The notes under the pieces: generated by a model | The model's database searches: none | What the model saw: only the letters and a program-made list of their open reading frames with translations | Told to the model about the DNA's origin: nothing | Assembly (NCBI GenBank): GCA_028293055.1 | Contig: JAQGLD010000063.1 | Span: forward strand, 1-11,940 | Reading direction: 5' to 3' | Source of the DNA: Alphaproteobacteria bacterium | GTDB taxonomy: Bacteria > Pseudomonadota > Alphaproteobacteria > Sphingomonadales > Sphingomonadaceae | DNA length: 11,940 bases | Shown: piece by piece, positions 1 to 7,301 of the stretch | Position numbering within the stretch: position 1 is the stretch's first letter | Layout of the letters: each line of letters begins with the position of its first letter | Program-made: the position numbers and the translations under genes

Positions 1-392
1 TCGGCGATTTCGGCGACGCGCGGATCGCTTGAAGTCACCAGCGCCTTGATGAAGAAGTAATGCCAGGTGTCGAAGAAAAACTGGCGCATCATCGTGTCGG
101 CGTAATTGCCGTTCGGCTGCTCGACCAGCAGGCAGCAGCGCATCGCCTGGGCGTCGCGCAGGAAGGCCAGGTCGTCTTCGCTGCGCCCCAACCCTTCGAG
201 TTCGGCGGCGTAGGCGTACCACATGCGGGTCTGGCCGAGCAGGTCGAGGGCGACGTTGGTGAGCGCCATGTCTTCTTCGAGCGCCGGACCCTTGCCGCAC
301 AATTGGGACAGCTGCTGCGACAGGATCAGGGCGTTGTCGCCCTGGCGCAGAAGGTAGTCGAGCTTGTACTGCGCGATCTTGTCGGCACTCAC
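1..392 (-). CDS. paaC: Phenylacetyl-CoA epoxidase subunit PaaC (C-terminus cut off by window edge)
   Basis: PaaC is the structural ferritin-like subunit that pairs with catalytic PaaA in the phenylacetyl-CoA 1,2-epoxidase; it keeps the fold but not the working di-iron centre (family knowledge). About 130 residues are present, roughly half of the usual ~250. Visible family features are the N-terminal helix with LDYLLRQGDNALILSQ, then LTNVALDLLGQTRMWYAYAAELEG, then LLVEQPNGNYADTMMRQ, closely resembling enterobacterial PaaC. The chosen start is GTG at 392-390, which overlaps the paaB stop as GTGA, an arrangement typical of translationally coupled subunits. No better in-frame start precedes it and no strong Shine-Dalgarno is visible, only a purine-rich stretch inside the end of paaB. 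The reading frame is open to position 1. paaD and paaE would be expected further along this strand, outside the window. Confidence 0.93.
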   Translation of the reverse strand, partial: MSADKIAQYKLDYLLRQGDNALILSQQLSQLCGKGPALEEDMALTNVALDLLGQTRMWYAYAAELEGLGRSEDDLAFLRDAQAMRCCLLVEQPNGNYADTMMRQFFFDTWHYFFIKALVTSSDPRVAEIA

Positions 393-673
393 AGGTTCTT
401 CACTTCTTCAGGCATCGGGAAAAACGTCGGGTGGCGATACACCTTGCTGTTGGCCGGCTCGAACAGCATGCCTTTGTCAGCAGGGCTGCTGGCGACGATG
501 TCGACCGCGCGCACGACCCAGATCGAGACGCCTTCGTTGCGGCGGGTGTAGACGTCGCGGGCGTTATTGACCGCCATTTCGGCGTCGGGCGCGTGCAGGC
601 TGCCCACGTGCTTGTGCGCCAGCCCGTGCTGGCTGCGGATGAAAACTTCCCACAGTGGCCATTCTTTGCTCAT
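389..673 (-). CDS. paaB: Phenylacetyl-CoA epoxidase subunit PaaB
   Basis: PaaB is the small non-catalytic subunit of the multicomponent phenylacetyl-CoA epoxidase; it bridges PaaAC units and is needed in vivo (family knowledge). The 94-residue length is normal. The sequence has the family hallmarks WPLWEVFIRSQHGLAHKHVGSLHA near the N-terminus, then ARDVYTRRNEGVSIWVV at about residues 38-54, and a C-terminal region ending in HPTFFPMPEEVKNL. The frame stays open upstream, but ATG at 673-671 is preferred: a GGAG lies about five bases before it and the family similarity begins there. The gene lies 35 bp after paaA and its stop overlaps the paaC start by 4 bp, so paaA, paaB and paaC almost certainly form one transcript. 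Confidence 0.95.
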   Translation of the reverse strand: MSKEWPLWEVFIRSQHGLAHKHVGSLHAPDAEMAVNNARDVYTRRNEGVSIWVVRAVDIVASSPADKGMLFEPANSKVYRHPTFFPMPEEVKNL

Positions 674-708
674 GTCTGCTCCAGGTTTGCTCAAGTCGAT
701 TCGTAAAT

Positions 709-1689
709 TCAGGCCGCGGCGCGCGCCGCCTTCTTGTCGGCGTAGGCCACCAGCGCTTCGCGGAACCAGGCGCCGTCGTCCCAGGCCTTGACCCGGGTTT
801 TCAGGCGCTCCTTGTTGCACGGACCGTTCCCTTTCAGGACATTGGTGAATTCGCTCCAGTCGATGGCGCCGAATTCGTAGTGGCCGGTGTCGGTGTTAAA
901 TTTGAGGTCGGGGTCGGGCACCGTCAGGCCGAGGAACTCGGCTTGCGGCACCGTCTGGTCGACCATGCGCTGGCGCAGTTCGTCGTTGGAGAACAGCTTG
1001 ATGCGCCACTGCGCCGACTGCGCGCTGTTGACCGATTCGGCGTCCGACGGGCCGAACATCATCAGCGACGGCCACCACCAGCGGTTCAGCGCGTCCTGCG
1101 CCATCCTCTTCTGGTCCGCGGTACCGGCGCACATCACCATCATGATCTCGTAGCCCTGGCGCTGGTGGAAGCTCTCCTCCTTGCACACCCGGACCATCGC
1201 GCGGGCGTAGGGGCCGTAGGAGGTGCGCTGCAGCGGGACCTGGTTCATGATCGCGGCGCCGTCGACCAGCCAGCCGACCGCTCCGATATCGGCCCATGTC
1301 AGGGTCGGGTAATTGAAGATGGTGCTATACTTGGCCTTGCCCGAGTGGAGCGCCTCGATCATCTCCTGTCGGCTGGTCCCGAGCGTCTCGGCCGCCGAGT
1401 AGAGATAGAGTCCGTGGCCTGCCTCGTCCTGGACCTTGGCGAGCAGGATCGCCTTGCGGCGCAGCGAGGGCGCGCGGCTGATCCAATTGCCTTCCGGAAG
1501 CATTCCGACGATCTCGCTATGGGCGTGCTGCGAGATCTGCCGGGTGAGTGTCCGCCGATAAGCCTCGGGCATCCAGTCCTTGGGCTCGATGAACTCGTCG
1601 GCCGCGACCCGCGCCTCGAACGCAGCGAGCTTCTCGGGGTCCTCGGTCGAGACCAGTTTCTTCTGCTTTTCGAACTCGGTGGTGTACAT
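709..1689 (-). CDS. paaA: Phenylacetyl-CoA epoxidase catalytic subunit PaaA
   Basis: PaaA is the di-iron oxygenase subunit that converts phenylacetyl-CoA to its ring-1,2-epoxide using O2 and electrons from the PaaE reductase, in the cytoplasm. The 326-residue protein shows two ExxH iron-ligand motifs of a four-helix ferritin-like bundle: E89-AG-H92 (in KVQDEAGHG) and E172-SF-H175 (in [11 protein letters not shown]). The remaining ligand glutamates should lie in the helices before each motif, but I did not assign them. The frame could start upstream at 1710, but ATG at 1689-1687 is preceded by AGGAGA at good spacing and begins MYTTEFEKQ, so it is taken as the start. The gene leads the paaABC arm and diverges from paaG across a 135-bp control region. 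Nothing suggests loss of function. Confidence 0.96.
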   Translation of the reverse strand: MYTTEFEKQKKLVSTEDPEKLAAFEARVAADEFIEPKDWMPEAYRRTLTRQISQHAHSEIVGMLPEGNWISRAPSLRRKAILLAKVQDEAGHGLYLYSAAETLGTSRQEMIEALHSGKAKYSTIFNYPTLTWADIGAVGWLVDGAAIMNQVPLQRTSYGPYARAMVRVCKEESFHQRQGYEIMMVMCAGTADQKRMAQDALNRWWWPSLMMFGPSDAESVNSAQSAQWRIKLFSNDELRQRMVDQTVPQAEFLGLTVPDPDLKFNTDTGHYEFGAIDWSEFTNVLKGNGPCNKERLKTRVKAWDDGAWFREALVAYADKKAARAAA

Positions 1690-1715
1690 GTGTCTCTCCT
1701 GATCGCGCATGTAGC

Positions 1716-1734
1716 GATTGGACGGCCGCCAATC
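1716..1734. promoter_or_regulatory. Inverted repeat GATTGG-N7-CCAATC between paaA and paaG
   Basis: Two perfect 6-bp arms, GATTGG (1716-1721) and CCAATC (1729-1734), are separated by 7 bp. The element lies 26 bp upstream of the paaA start codon, close to where a paaA promoter or operator would be expected. The size suits a dimeric regulator. The identity of the regulator is inference; phenylacetate pathways are commonly controlled by PaaX (GntR-like) or PaaR (TetR) repressors released by phenylacetyl-CoA. I could not match the arms to a remembered consensus. Confidence 0.45.
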
Positions 1735-1742
1735 AAACGCAC

Positions 1743-1762
1743 CGGCGGCCGATCGGGCGCCG
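1743..1762. promoter_or_regulatory. Near-perfect 20-bp palindrome between paaA and paaG
   Basis: The sequence CGGCGGCCGATCGGGCGCCG is self-complementary except for one symmetric pair (positions 1748 and 1757). It lies near the middle of the divergent paaA-paaG space, 53 bp from paaA and 62 bp from paaG. The length and perfect core CCGATCGG are typical of TetR-family operators, so a PaaR-like site controlling both arms is a reasonable inference. High GC content makes short palindromes common, but 18 of 20 matching positions is more than usual. Confidence 0.5.
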
Positions 1763-1824
1763 CAAGGGGAGCTCGATCCGTTCGGGCGCCTTGGGTTTGG
1801 GGCCTTGCCGGGCTATCAGGCGCA

Positions 1825-2604
1825 ATGGCCTATCAGACGATCCTGTTCGATATCGAGGGCGGCGTCGCCCGGCTGACGCTCAACCGGCCCGAGCGGCTCA
1901 ACAGCTTCACTGTCGAGATGCACGGGGAAGTCGCGGATGCGCTCGGCCGGCTCGGCGATGCGCGCGTTCTGGTGCTGAGCGGCGCCGGGCGCGGCTTTTG
2001 CGCAGGCCAGGATCTCAACGACCGCGCGGTCGCGCCCGGCAAGGCCGTCGATCTCGGCCATTCGGTAGAGAGCTATTACAATCCCCTGATCCGGCGGCTG
2101 ACCGCATTGCCGATGCCGGTAATCGCACGGGTCAACGGAGTCGCAGCAGGCGCCGGGGCGAACATCGCGCTGGCCTGCGACATCGTCATCGCCGCCCGTT
2201 CCGCAAAATTCATCCAGTCCTTCGCTTCGATCGGGCTGATCCCCGACAGCGGGGGCACGTGGGTGCTGCCGAGGCTGGTCGGCCAGGCTCGCGCGCTCGG
2301 ACTCGCCCTCACCGCCGAACCTTTGGCGGCCGACAAGGCGGCCGAGTGGGGCCTGATCTGGAAGTCGGTCGACGACGAGTCGCTCGACGCCGAGGTCGAC
2401 GCTGTGGCCGCCCGCTTCGCGAACGCGCCGACCCAGGGTCTCGCAGCGATAAAGCACATGATCCGGGCGAGCTGGGGCCACAGCCTCGACGAGGAGCTCG
2501 ACCTGCAGCGCGACGCGATGCGCGAGCTTGGCCTGACCGACGATTATCGCGAGGGCGTGGCGGCGTTCATGGAGAAGCGCAAACCGCAGTTCAAAGGGAG
2601 CTGA
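1825..2604 (+). CDS. paaG: 2-(1,2-epoxy-1,2-dihydrophenyl)acetyl-CoA isomerase PaaG
   Basis: This crotonase-fold enzyme isomerises the ring-1,2-epoxide of phenylacetyl-CoA to oxepin-CoA and can also shift double bonds during the later beta-oxidation steps (family knowledge). The 259-residue protein has the crotonase signatures in order: the CoA-binding and oxyanion-hole loop GRGFCAGQDL (about 55-64), the second loop NGVAAGAGANIALACDI (104-120), and IGLIPDSGGTWVLPRLVG (136-153). In this last stretch D141 matches the catalytic aspartate of PaaG-type isomerases, and the Glu expected in a true hydratase is absent. The start ATG at 1825 fits the domain start MAYQTILFDIEGG; only a weak AGG lies upstream. 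The frame stays open far upstream, but that is a high-GC artefact. The gene heads the plus arm, with paaZ 77 bp downstream. Confidence 0.93.
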   Translation: MAYQTILFDIEGGVARLTLNRPERLNSFTVEMHGEVADALGRLGDARVLVLSGAGRGFCAGQDLNDRAVAPGKAVDLGHSVESYYNPLIRRLTALPMPVIARVNGVAAGAGANIALACDIVIAARSAKFIQSFASIGLIPDSGGTWVLPRLVGQARALGLALTAEPLAADKAAEWGLIWKSVDDESLDAEVDAVAARFANAPTQGLAAIKHMIRASWGHSLDEELDLQRDAMRELGLTDDYREGVAAFMEKRKPQFKGS

Positions 2605-2609
2605 TGCCT

Positions 2610-2631
2610 CCGTCCTTGAATGCAGGGACGG
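2610..2631 (+). promoter_or_regulatory. Stem-loop in the paaG-paaZ gap (9-bp stem)
   Basis: Positions 2610-2618 (CCGTCCTTG) pair with 2623-2631 (CAGGGACGG), with one T-G wobble and the tetraloop AATG. It starts 5 bp after the paaG stop codon. No T-run follows, so it is not a standard intrinsic terminator. It could protect the 3' end of a paaG message, pause polymerase or set the paaG:paaZ ratio. The structure is read by eye; the function is inference. Confidence 0.5.
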
Positions 2632-2645
2632 GGATAGTTCGGAGC

Positions 2646-2667
2646 CCCTCCCGGATCGAGAGGAGGG
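2646..2667 (+). promoter_or_regulatory. Second stem-loop before paaZ, covering an AGGAGG
   Basis: CCCTCC (2646-2651) is exactly complementary to GGAGGG (2662-2667), leaving a 10-base loop. The 3' arm contains most of an AGGAGG (2661-2666) that looks like a strong ribosome-binding site but lies 15 bases from the paaZ ATG, further than usual. A second purine stretch, AGAGGA (2671-2676), is at normal distance and probably serves as the real site. Folding could therefore modulate a standby site for paaZ; this is inference. Confidence 0.4.
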
Positions 2668-2681
2668 TTGAGAGGATAAGA

Positions 2682-4700
2682 ATGAAGACGCCGACCTTAC
2701 TGAACTACGCCGCCGACCAGTGGATCGCCGGTGCCGGCGGCCTCGCCGATGTGCAGAGCGCGGTCAGCGGCGAGGTGATCGCAGCGACCGGGAGCCAAGG
2801 GCTCGATTTCCGCGCGATGCTCGAACACGGCCGCAAAATCGGCGGGCCGGCGCTGCGGGCGATGACCTTCCATCAGCGCGCCTGGATGCTCAAGGACCTC
2901 GCCAATGCGATCATGGCCCGCAAGGAGGAATTGTACGAGCTGAGCTACGAGACCGGCGCGACCCGTACCGATGGCTGGATCGATATCGAGGGCGGCGCCG
3001 GAACCCTCTTCTCCTTCTCCTCGAAGGGGCGGCGCGAGCTGCCCAACGGCCGGGTGTTGATCGATGGAGCGATGGAGCCGCTGTCGCGCGGCGGCAGCTT
3101 CGTCGGCCAGCACGTCTATACGCCGCTTCAGGGAGTCGCGGTCCATATCAACGCGTTCAACTTCCCGATCTGGGGAATGCTCGAGAAGCTCGGCCCGACG
3201 CTGCTCGCCGGAGTCCCGGCGATCGTCAAGCCGGGCTCGTCGACCGGCTATCTGACCGAGGCGGCGTTCCGGATCATGATCGAGGCCGGAGTGCTGCCTC
3301 CGGGCGCGCTTCAATTGATCATGGGTGGCGTCGGCGACCTCCTCGACCATCTTACCCTCCAGGACGTGGTCTCGTTCACCGGATCGGCGGCGACCGCGAT
3401 GAAGCTTCAGACCCACCCGGTGATCGCGCGCGAATCCGTCCGCTTCGTCGCCGAGCGAGACAGCCTCAATGCCTCGATCCTCGGGCCCGATTCCGGGCCG
3501 GACACGCCCGAATTCGACCTGTTCGTGAAGGAAGTGGCGCGCGAGATGACGGTCAAGGCGGGGCAGAAATGCACCGCCATCCGGCGTGCGATGGCGCCCG
3601 CCGCCCATATCGACGCGGTCGAGCAGGCATTGCGGGATCGGCTGGCAAAGGTGCGGGTCGGAGATCCTCGAGAGGAAGGCGTGACGATGGGCGCATTGGC
3701 TAGCCATGCCCAGCGCGACAGCGTCCGCGCGGCGGTGGCCGAGCTTGCGAAATCCGCCAGGATCGTCTCCGGCGACCCCGAGACGTCGCCGGTGGCCGGC
3801 AACGGCGCCTTCATGTCGCCGATCCTGCTGCGCAGCGACGATCCGTGGGGCAATGATTCGGTCCACGATGTCGAGGCGTTCGGGCCGGTCTCGACGATCA
3901 TGCCCTATCGCGATCTCGACGATGCGATCGCGCTCGCCAATCGCGGCATGGGCTCGCTCGCTCTGTCCCTGTTCACCTTCGATCCCGCGGTCGCCGAGGC
4001 CTTCGTGCTCGGCGCCGGCGCCTATCATGGCCGAATGGTGATCATCGATCGGACGTCGGCCAGGGAATCGACCGGCCACGGCTCGCCCTTGCCCGTCCTC
4101 GTCCATGGTGGCCCGGGGCGCGCCGGCGGCGGGGAGGAGATGGGGGGGATACGCGGAGTCGTGCATTACATGCAGCGCACCGCGCTTCAGGGCTCGCCGG
4201 CGGTGCTTTCGAGCATCGTCGGCCAATGGCTACCGGGCGCGCCAAAGGTCGAGGGCGAGCTCCACCCGTTCCGCAGGCGGATCGCCGAGCTGGACATCGG
4301 CTATACCCTGAAGACCGCGAGCCGGACCATCACGATCGAGGACATCGAGCATTTCGCGCATTTTACCGGCGACACCTTCTACGCGCATATGGACGAGGAG
4401 GCCGCCAGAGCGAGCCCGATCTTCGGCGGCCGGGTCGCCCACGGCTATCTTATCCTGTCCTTCGCTGCCGGCCTGTTCGTCGACGCTCCGCCGGGCCCGG
4501 TGCTCGCCAATACCGGCCTCGACAATCTGCGCTTCCTGACCCCGGTCTATCCGGGCGATTCGATCCGCGTCGAGCTGACGGTGAAATCGAAGTCGGTTCG
4601 CGACGAGGAGAAGGGCGAGGTGCGCTGGGCCGTCCAGGTGTTCAACCAGAAGGACGAGGCGGTCGCCTCCTACGAGCTGCTGACGATGAACCGCCCGTGA
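2682..4700 (+). CDS. paaZ: Bifunctional oxepin-CoA hydrolase / 3-oxo-5,6-dehydrosuberyl-CoA semialdehyde dehydrogenase PaaZ
   Basis: PaaZ opens oxepin-CoA hydrolytically and then oxidises the aldehyde with NADP+ to 3-oxo-5,6-dehydrosuberyl-CoA. At 672 residues it is full length (about 680 in E. coli) and both domains are present. The N-terminal aldehyde dehydrogenase (about 1-520) contains the cofactor loop [10 protein letters not shown] (156-165), [18 protein letters not shown], the general-base glutamate E258 (in AERDSLN) and the nucleophile C297 (in GQKCTAIRR). [24 protein letters not shown] follows at about 463-486. The C-terminal MaoC-like hotdog hydratase (about 530-672) has the dyad D564 and H569 in [10 protein letters not shown], then [15 protein letters not shown]. 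All catalytic residues look intact. The start ATG at 2682 has AGAGGA at good spacing. The gene follows paaG in the same arm, and its stop overlaps the next gene's start. Confidence 0.96.
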   Translation: MKTPTLLNYAADQWIAGAGGLADVQSAVSGEVIAATGSQGLDFRAMLEHGRKIGGPALRAMTFHQRAWMLKDLANAIMARKEELYELSYETGATRTDGWIDIEGGAGTLFSFSSKGRRELPNGRVLIDGAMEPLSRGGSFVGQHVYTPLQGVAVHINAFNFPIWGMLEKLGPTLLAGVPAIVKPGSSTGYLTEAAFRIMIEAGVLPPGALQLIMGGVGDLLDHLTLQDVVSFTGSAATAMKLQTHPVIARESVRFVAERDSLNASILGPDSGPDTPEFDLFVKEVAREMTVKAGQKCTAIRRAMAPAAHIDAVEQALRDRLAKVRVGDPREEGVTMGALASHAQRDSVRAAVAELAKSARIVSGDPETSPVAGNGAFMSPILLRSDDPWGNDSVHDVEAFGPVSTIMPYRDLDDAIALANRGMGSLALSLFTFDPAVAEAFVLGAGAYHGRMVIIDRTSARESTGHGSPLPVLVHGGPGRAGGGEEMGGIRGVVHYMQRTALQGSPAVLSSIVGQWLPGAPKVEGELHPFRRRIAELDIGYTLKTASRTITIEDIEHFAHFTGDTFYAHMDEEAARASPIFGGRVAHGYLILSFAAGLFVDAPPGPVLANTGLDNLRFLTPVYPGDSIRVELTVKSKSVRDEEKGEVRWAVQVFNQKDEAVASYELLTMNRP

Positions 4701-5464
4701 TCGCCGCCTTGCTTTCAGGACTGTGGCTTGCGGGCGCCGCTCCCGCAGGTGTCCAGGCGGCGCCGGTCCAGTCGGCGCGGATCGTCGCCACCTACCCGCA
4801 CGACCGGACCGCCTTCACCGAGGGTCTCTTCTATCTCGATGGACGGATTTACGAGAGCACCGGGCTCAACGGCCGATCGGAGATACGCGAGGTCGGGCTC
4901 GAGGACGGACGGGTGCGGCGCAGGGTGAAGATTCCGGACCTCTATTTCGGCGAGGGAATCGTCAATTGGGGTTCCCAGCTGATCAGCCTCACCTGGCAGA
5001 ACGGAATCGGTTTTCGGTGGAACCGGGCGGACTTCGCGAAGACCGGCGAGTTCCGCTATCCGGGGGAGGGCTGGGCGCTCACCCAGAACGGGCGCGATAT
5101 CATCATGAGCGACGGGACCGCTGCGCTGCGTTTCCTCGATCCGAAAACCCTCCGCGAACGCCGCCGCATCATTGTCAAGGACCACGGCACTCCGATCGCC
5201 CGGCTCAACGAGCTCGAGTGGGTGAAAGGAGAGATCTTCGCGAATGTCTGGATGACGACCCTGATCGCGCGGATCGACCCGGCGAGCGGCAGGGTGAAAG
5301 GCTGGATCGATCTCGCCGCGCTCGCCGCGGCCAATATGGGCGGCGACGGCGACGCAGTGCTTAACGGCATCGCCTACGACTCGGCGAAGGACCGTCTGTT
5401 CGTCACCGGCAAGAACTGGCCGCATCTCTACCAGATCGATCTGGTCGGGCCGCGCTCCCGCTAG
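4697..5464 (+). CDS. Glutaminyl-peptide cyclotransferase (glutamine cyclotransferase, beta-propeller type), predicted secreted
   Basis: This enzyme class converts N-terminal glutamine of peptides to pyroglutamate. The 255-residue product matches the plant/bacterial glutamine cyclotransferase family, a five-bladed beta-propeller (family knowledge). Visible signature stretches are DRTAFTEGLFYLDGRIYEST (36-55), FGEGIVNWGSQLISLTWQNG (84-103), PGEGWALTQNGRDIIMSDGT (122-141), LNELEWVKGEIFANVWMTT (170-188) and a last blade LNGIAYDSAKDRLFVTGKNW. An N-terminal segment, [20 protein letters not shown], resembles a short signal peptide with probable cleavage near VQAAP, so a periplasmic location is likely. 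The best start is GTG at 4697, which forms GTGA with the paaZ stop; the frame is open further back but overlaps paaZ and would remove the signal peptide. Cotranscription with paaGZ is likely, though its role in phenylacetate metabolism is not obvious. Confidence 0.88.
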   Translation: MIAALLSGLWLAGAAPAGVQAAPVQSARIVATYPHDRTAFTEGLFYLDGRIYESTGLNGRSEIREVGLEDGRVRRRVKIPDLYFGEGIVNWGSQLISLTWQNGIGFRWNRADFAKTGEFRYPGEGWALTQNGRDIIMSDGTAALRFLDPKTLRERRRIIVKDHGTPIARLNELEWVKGEIFANVWMTTLIARIDPASGRVKGWIDLAALAAANMGGDGDAVLNGIAYDSAKDRLFVTGKNWPHLYQIDLVGPRSR

Positions 5465-7104
5465 CTTCGGGTCAGGCCCCGCGCCTTGTCGGGCAGCCCG
5501 AGCGCCCGGATCGCGGCAATGGCAGGCACGGGCCGCGATCCAGCGGCGCGATAGACCCAGGTCGTGCCAACACGGCCGCGATGCGGCAAGGTCTCGACCA
5601 CGCGAAAGGCCGAGCCCGGGGCCGCCAGCGCCCGGCGAAGCTGCGCGCTGTGCGCGAAAGACTCCATCCCGTCGCGCTCGACGATGACGATACCGGCCAG
5701 ACCCAGGCGACCCAGCGTCGGAGCGACTGCCGAGTCCGCATATTTCAGCCGGTAGGCGTGGCCCATGAAGTCGCTTTCGGCGAGCAGTTTGGAGGCGCGG
5801 ACCGCATAGCCGCTCAGCGCCGGGTCGCGAACCGCCAGCGCCGCTATATAGGCTCCTTCCGCGCCGCTGCTGCCGTCGATCAGCCAGGCTTCTCCCGGAA
5901 CGGAAGCCGCGACCGCCTGGTCGATGCGCAAGTCCGCCTTGGGCTCTCGCGCCGCGACATGAGCGAGGCCCGGCGCCACCAGCAATATGGCAAGCACCGC
6001 CGCGGCGGCCCGACGAGGCGCTTCGGCGACCCGGCGCAGCAGGTGCAGCGCTCCGACCAGCGCCAGTACGACCACCGCCGGAAGCGCCGGGTCGGTGTAG
6101 CGCGGGTCGAGATCGGCGGGCACCGCCGACTGCAGGATCAGGGTGGCCAGGATGAGGGAGACGCAGGCGGCGATCACCGACCAGCGCTCCGGTTGCTCGC
6201 GCCGGCGGCGACCCTCGCTCCACAGCGCGAAGGCGAGCAGCGCGAGGCCGAGCGGGGTCAGATTGTCCGACAGGGTGCGCAGGTTCATCGCCAGAGCCTC
6301 GAGCGCGTAAGCGGGGCCGGGCCGGTAGTTGAACCCATCGGCGGCGATTGCGGCAGTGAGCCCATACCAGGGGATGACCGGAACCAATGCAAGCGCGCCG
6401 CCCACCCAGCTCTTCGCCAGGCGGAGCAGGCTCCACCGCCCGGTCAGCACGATATGCAGCACCGGCACCAGTCCGACCAGCCAGCCATTGCCCTTGATCA
6501 GGATGGCAAGCGCGGCGAGGCCGGCAAAGACCAGGATGCGCGGCCAGGTCGGCCGCTCGGCGTAGAGAATCCAGACGATCGTCGCCGCAAGCGCGCAGGC
6601 GGCGAGCGGCTGGTCGAGCATGAAGAAGGCCTGCCCCTCGAGCGCTAGCGGGGTCAGCGCCCAGAGTGCGGCGCCGGCGAGCGCGAGTCCCCTGCCCGCC
6701 AGCCGCGCCAGGATCCAGGCGATCCCGGCCGCAGGCAGTGCCGAGACGAGCCAGTTGACCGCCATCGCCGTCTGCGGCGTCGCTGGCAGGATCAGGAAGA
6801 CCGGGCTGATCAGGGCGTAATAGGCCGGCGGCCAGTGGCCGATCGAGATCTTGGGATAATGGAGGTAGAATTCGGTCGCGAAAGCCATCGGATTGTGGCC
6901 GAGCGCCTCGCGCGCATAAAGCGACACGAACCAGCTGTTGAGGAAATGGGCCGGTTCGTCGGCGCCCGAGAAGCCGGCGCCCCAGGCCCCGCTGAACCAG
7001 AGGAAGAAGCCGCCTACGACCAGCGCCAGCGCATAGCCGGCGAGTAATGGCGACGGACTCCAGCGCGCGGCCCGATGCGCCGGGATGGAAATGCTCGTCC
7101 CCAA
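5461..7104 (-). CDS. GT-C family membrane glycosyltransferase (GT39/GT83, PMT/ArnT-like)
   Basis: The 547-residue protein is a polytopic membrane glycosyltransferase of the type that uses a polyprenyl-phosphate sugar donor on the periplasmic side. The first hydrophobic helix is about residues 20-42. It is followed by the acidic luminal-loop motif GADEPAH (D49, E50), which corresponds to the catalytic DE of PMT and ArnT relatives. Next comes HWPPAYYALISPVFL (90-104), then FMLDQPLA with D164, several Ala/Leu-rich helices, and a DPRY...LPAVVVLALVG segment resembling the RY..P..P feature of the superfamily. The last ~150 residues are a soluble domain. Acceptor and sugar cannot be told from sequence. 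The start is a TTG at 7104; no ATG or GTG gives the full first helix, so the exact start is uncertain. The stop overlaps that of the convergent cyclotransferase gene by 4 bp (CTAG). Confidence 0.82.
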   Translation of the reverse strand: MGTSISIPAHRAARWSPSPLLAGYALALVVGGFFLWFSGAWGAGFSGADEPAHFLNSWFVSLYAREALGHNPMAFATEFYLHYPKISIGHWPPAYYALISPVFLILPATPQTAMAVNWLVSALPAAGIAWILARLAGRGLALAGAALWALTPLALEGQAFFMLDQPLAACALAATIVWILYAERPTWPRILVFAGLAALAILIKGNGWLVGLVPVLHIVLTGRWSLLRLAKSWVGGALALVPVIPWYGLTAAIAADGFNYRPGPAYALEALAMNLRTLSDNLTPLGLALLAFALWSEGRRRREQPERWSVIAACVSLILATLILQSAVPADLDPRYTDPALPAVVVLALVGALHLLRRVAEAPRRAAAAVLAILLVAPGLAHVAAREPKADLRIDQAVAASVPGEAWLIDGSSGAEGAYIAALAVRDPALSGYAVRASKLLAESDFMGHAYRLKYADSAVAPTLGRLGLAGIVIVERDGMESFAHSAQLRRALAAPGSAFRVVETLPHRGRVGTTWVYRAAGSRPVPAIAAIRALGLPDKARGLTRS

Positions 7105-7189
7105 GTCGTCGGGCCCCGATGCGGTTCTGCAAAGCGGACCTCTTACGCCCGTGGCGGTTGCGATTTCGCTAAGCCTCGGGTCTCCCCGT

Positions 7190-7242
7190 CGAAGGCCGGG
7201 CCCCGACGCGGTGCGTCAAGCTCGACGAGATCCCGGCCTTCG
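7190..7242. repeat. Inverted repeat with 11-bp arms in the divergent gap before the DNA glycosylase gene
   Basis: CGAAGGCCGGG (7190-7200) is exactly complementary to CCCGGCCTTCG (7232-7242), spaced by 31 bp. A small hairpin, GACGC-GGT-GCGTC (7205-7217), sits between the arms. The right arm also overlaps a local hairpin CCCGGC-CTTC-GCCGGG (7232-7247). This is the architecture of REP/BIME-type elements, and the right half resembles the ATCCCGGCCTTCGCCGGG palindromes scattered in sphingomonad genomes (recalled, not searched). It fills much of the 197-bp gap between the glycosyltransferase start and the glycosylase start, where a promoter would also have to lie. Confidence 0.6.
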
Positions 7243-7301
7243 CCGGGAAGAGGGTTGGTCGCGACTGGATCGACCTCGAACGGCTGGCTAGGGAGTGCGG
7301 C

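Noticed and set aside
655..2604. A 649-codon open frame ending with paaG
   Set aside because: Its first ~390 codons run antisense to paaA with no protein-like family features; only the part from ATG 1825 matches the isomerase. Long open frames opposite genes are expected at this GC content.
2697..4226. A 509-codon minus-strand frame opposite paaZ
   Set aside because: The translation is Arg/His/Asp-rich without domains and lies wholly antisense to a well-supported gene.
1791..4700. A 969-codon frame that would fuse a long N-terminal extension to PaaZ
   Set aside because: The extension is paaG read in another frame and is Arg/Ala-rich low-quality sequence. PaaZ has normal length from ATG 2682 with a ribosome-binding site.
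5581..6648. A 355-codon plus-strand frame opposite the glycosyltransferase
   Set aside because: The product is Arg/Gln-rich without recognisable domains, and the opposite strand encodes coherent membrane helices and catalytic motifs.
4715..7132. An 805-codon minus-strand frame overlapping the cyclotransferase and the glycosyltransferase
   Set aside because: It is a frame-shifted reading of the glycosyltransferase strand followed by antisense of the cyclotransferase. The membrane protein in the adjacent frame is clearly the real gene.
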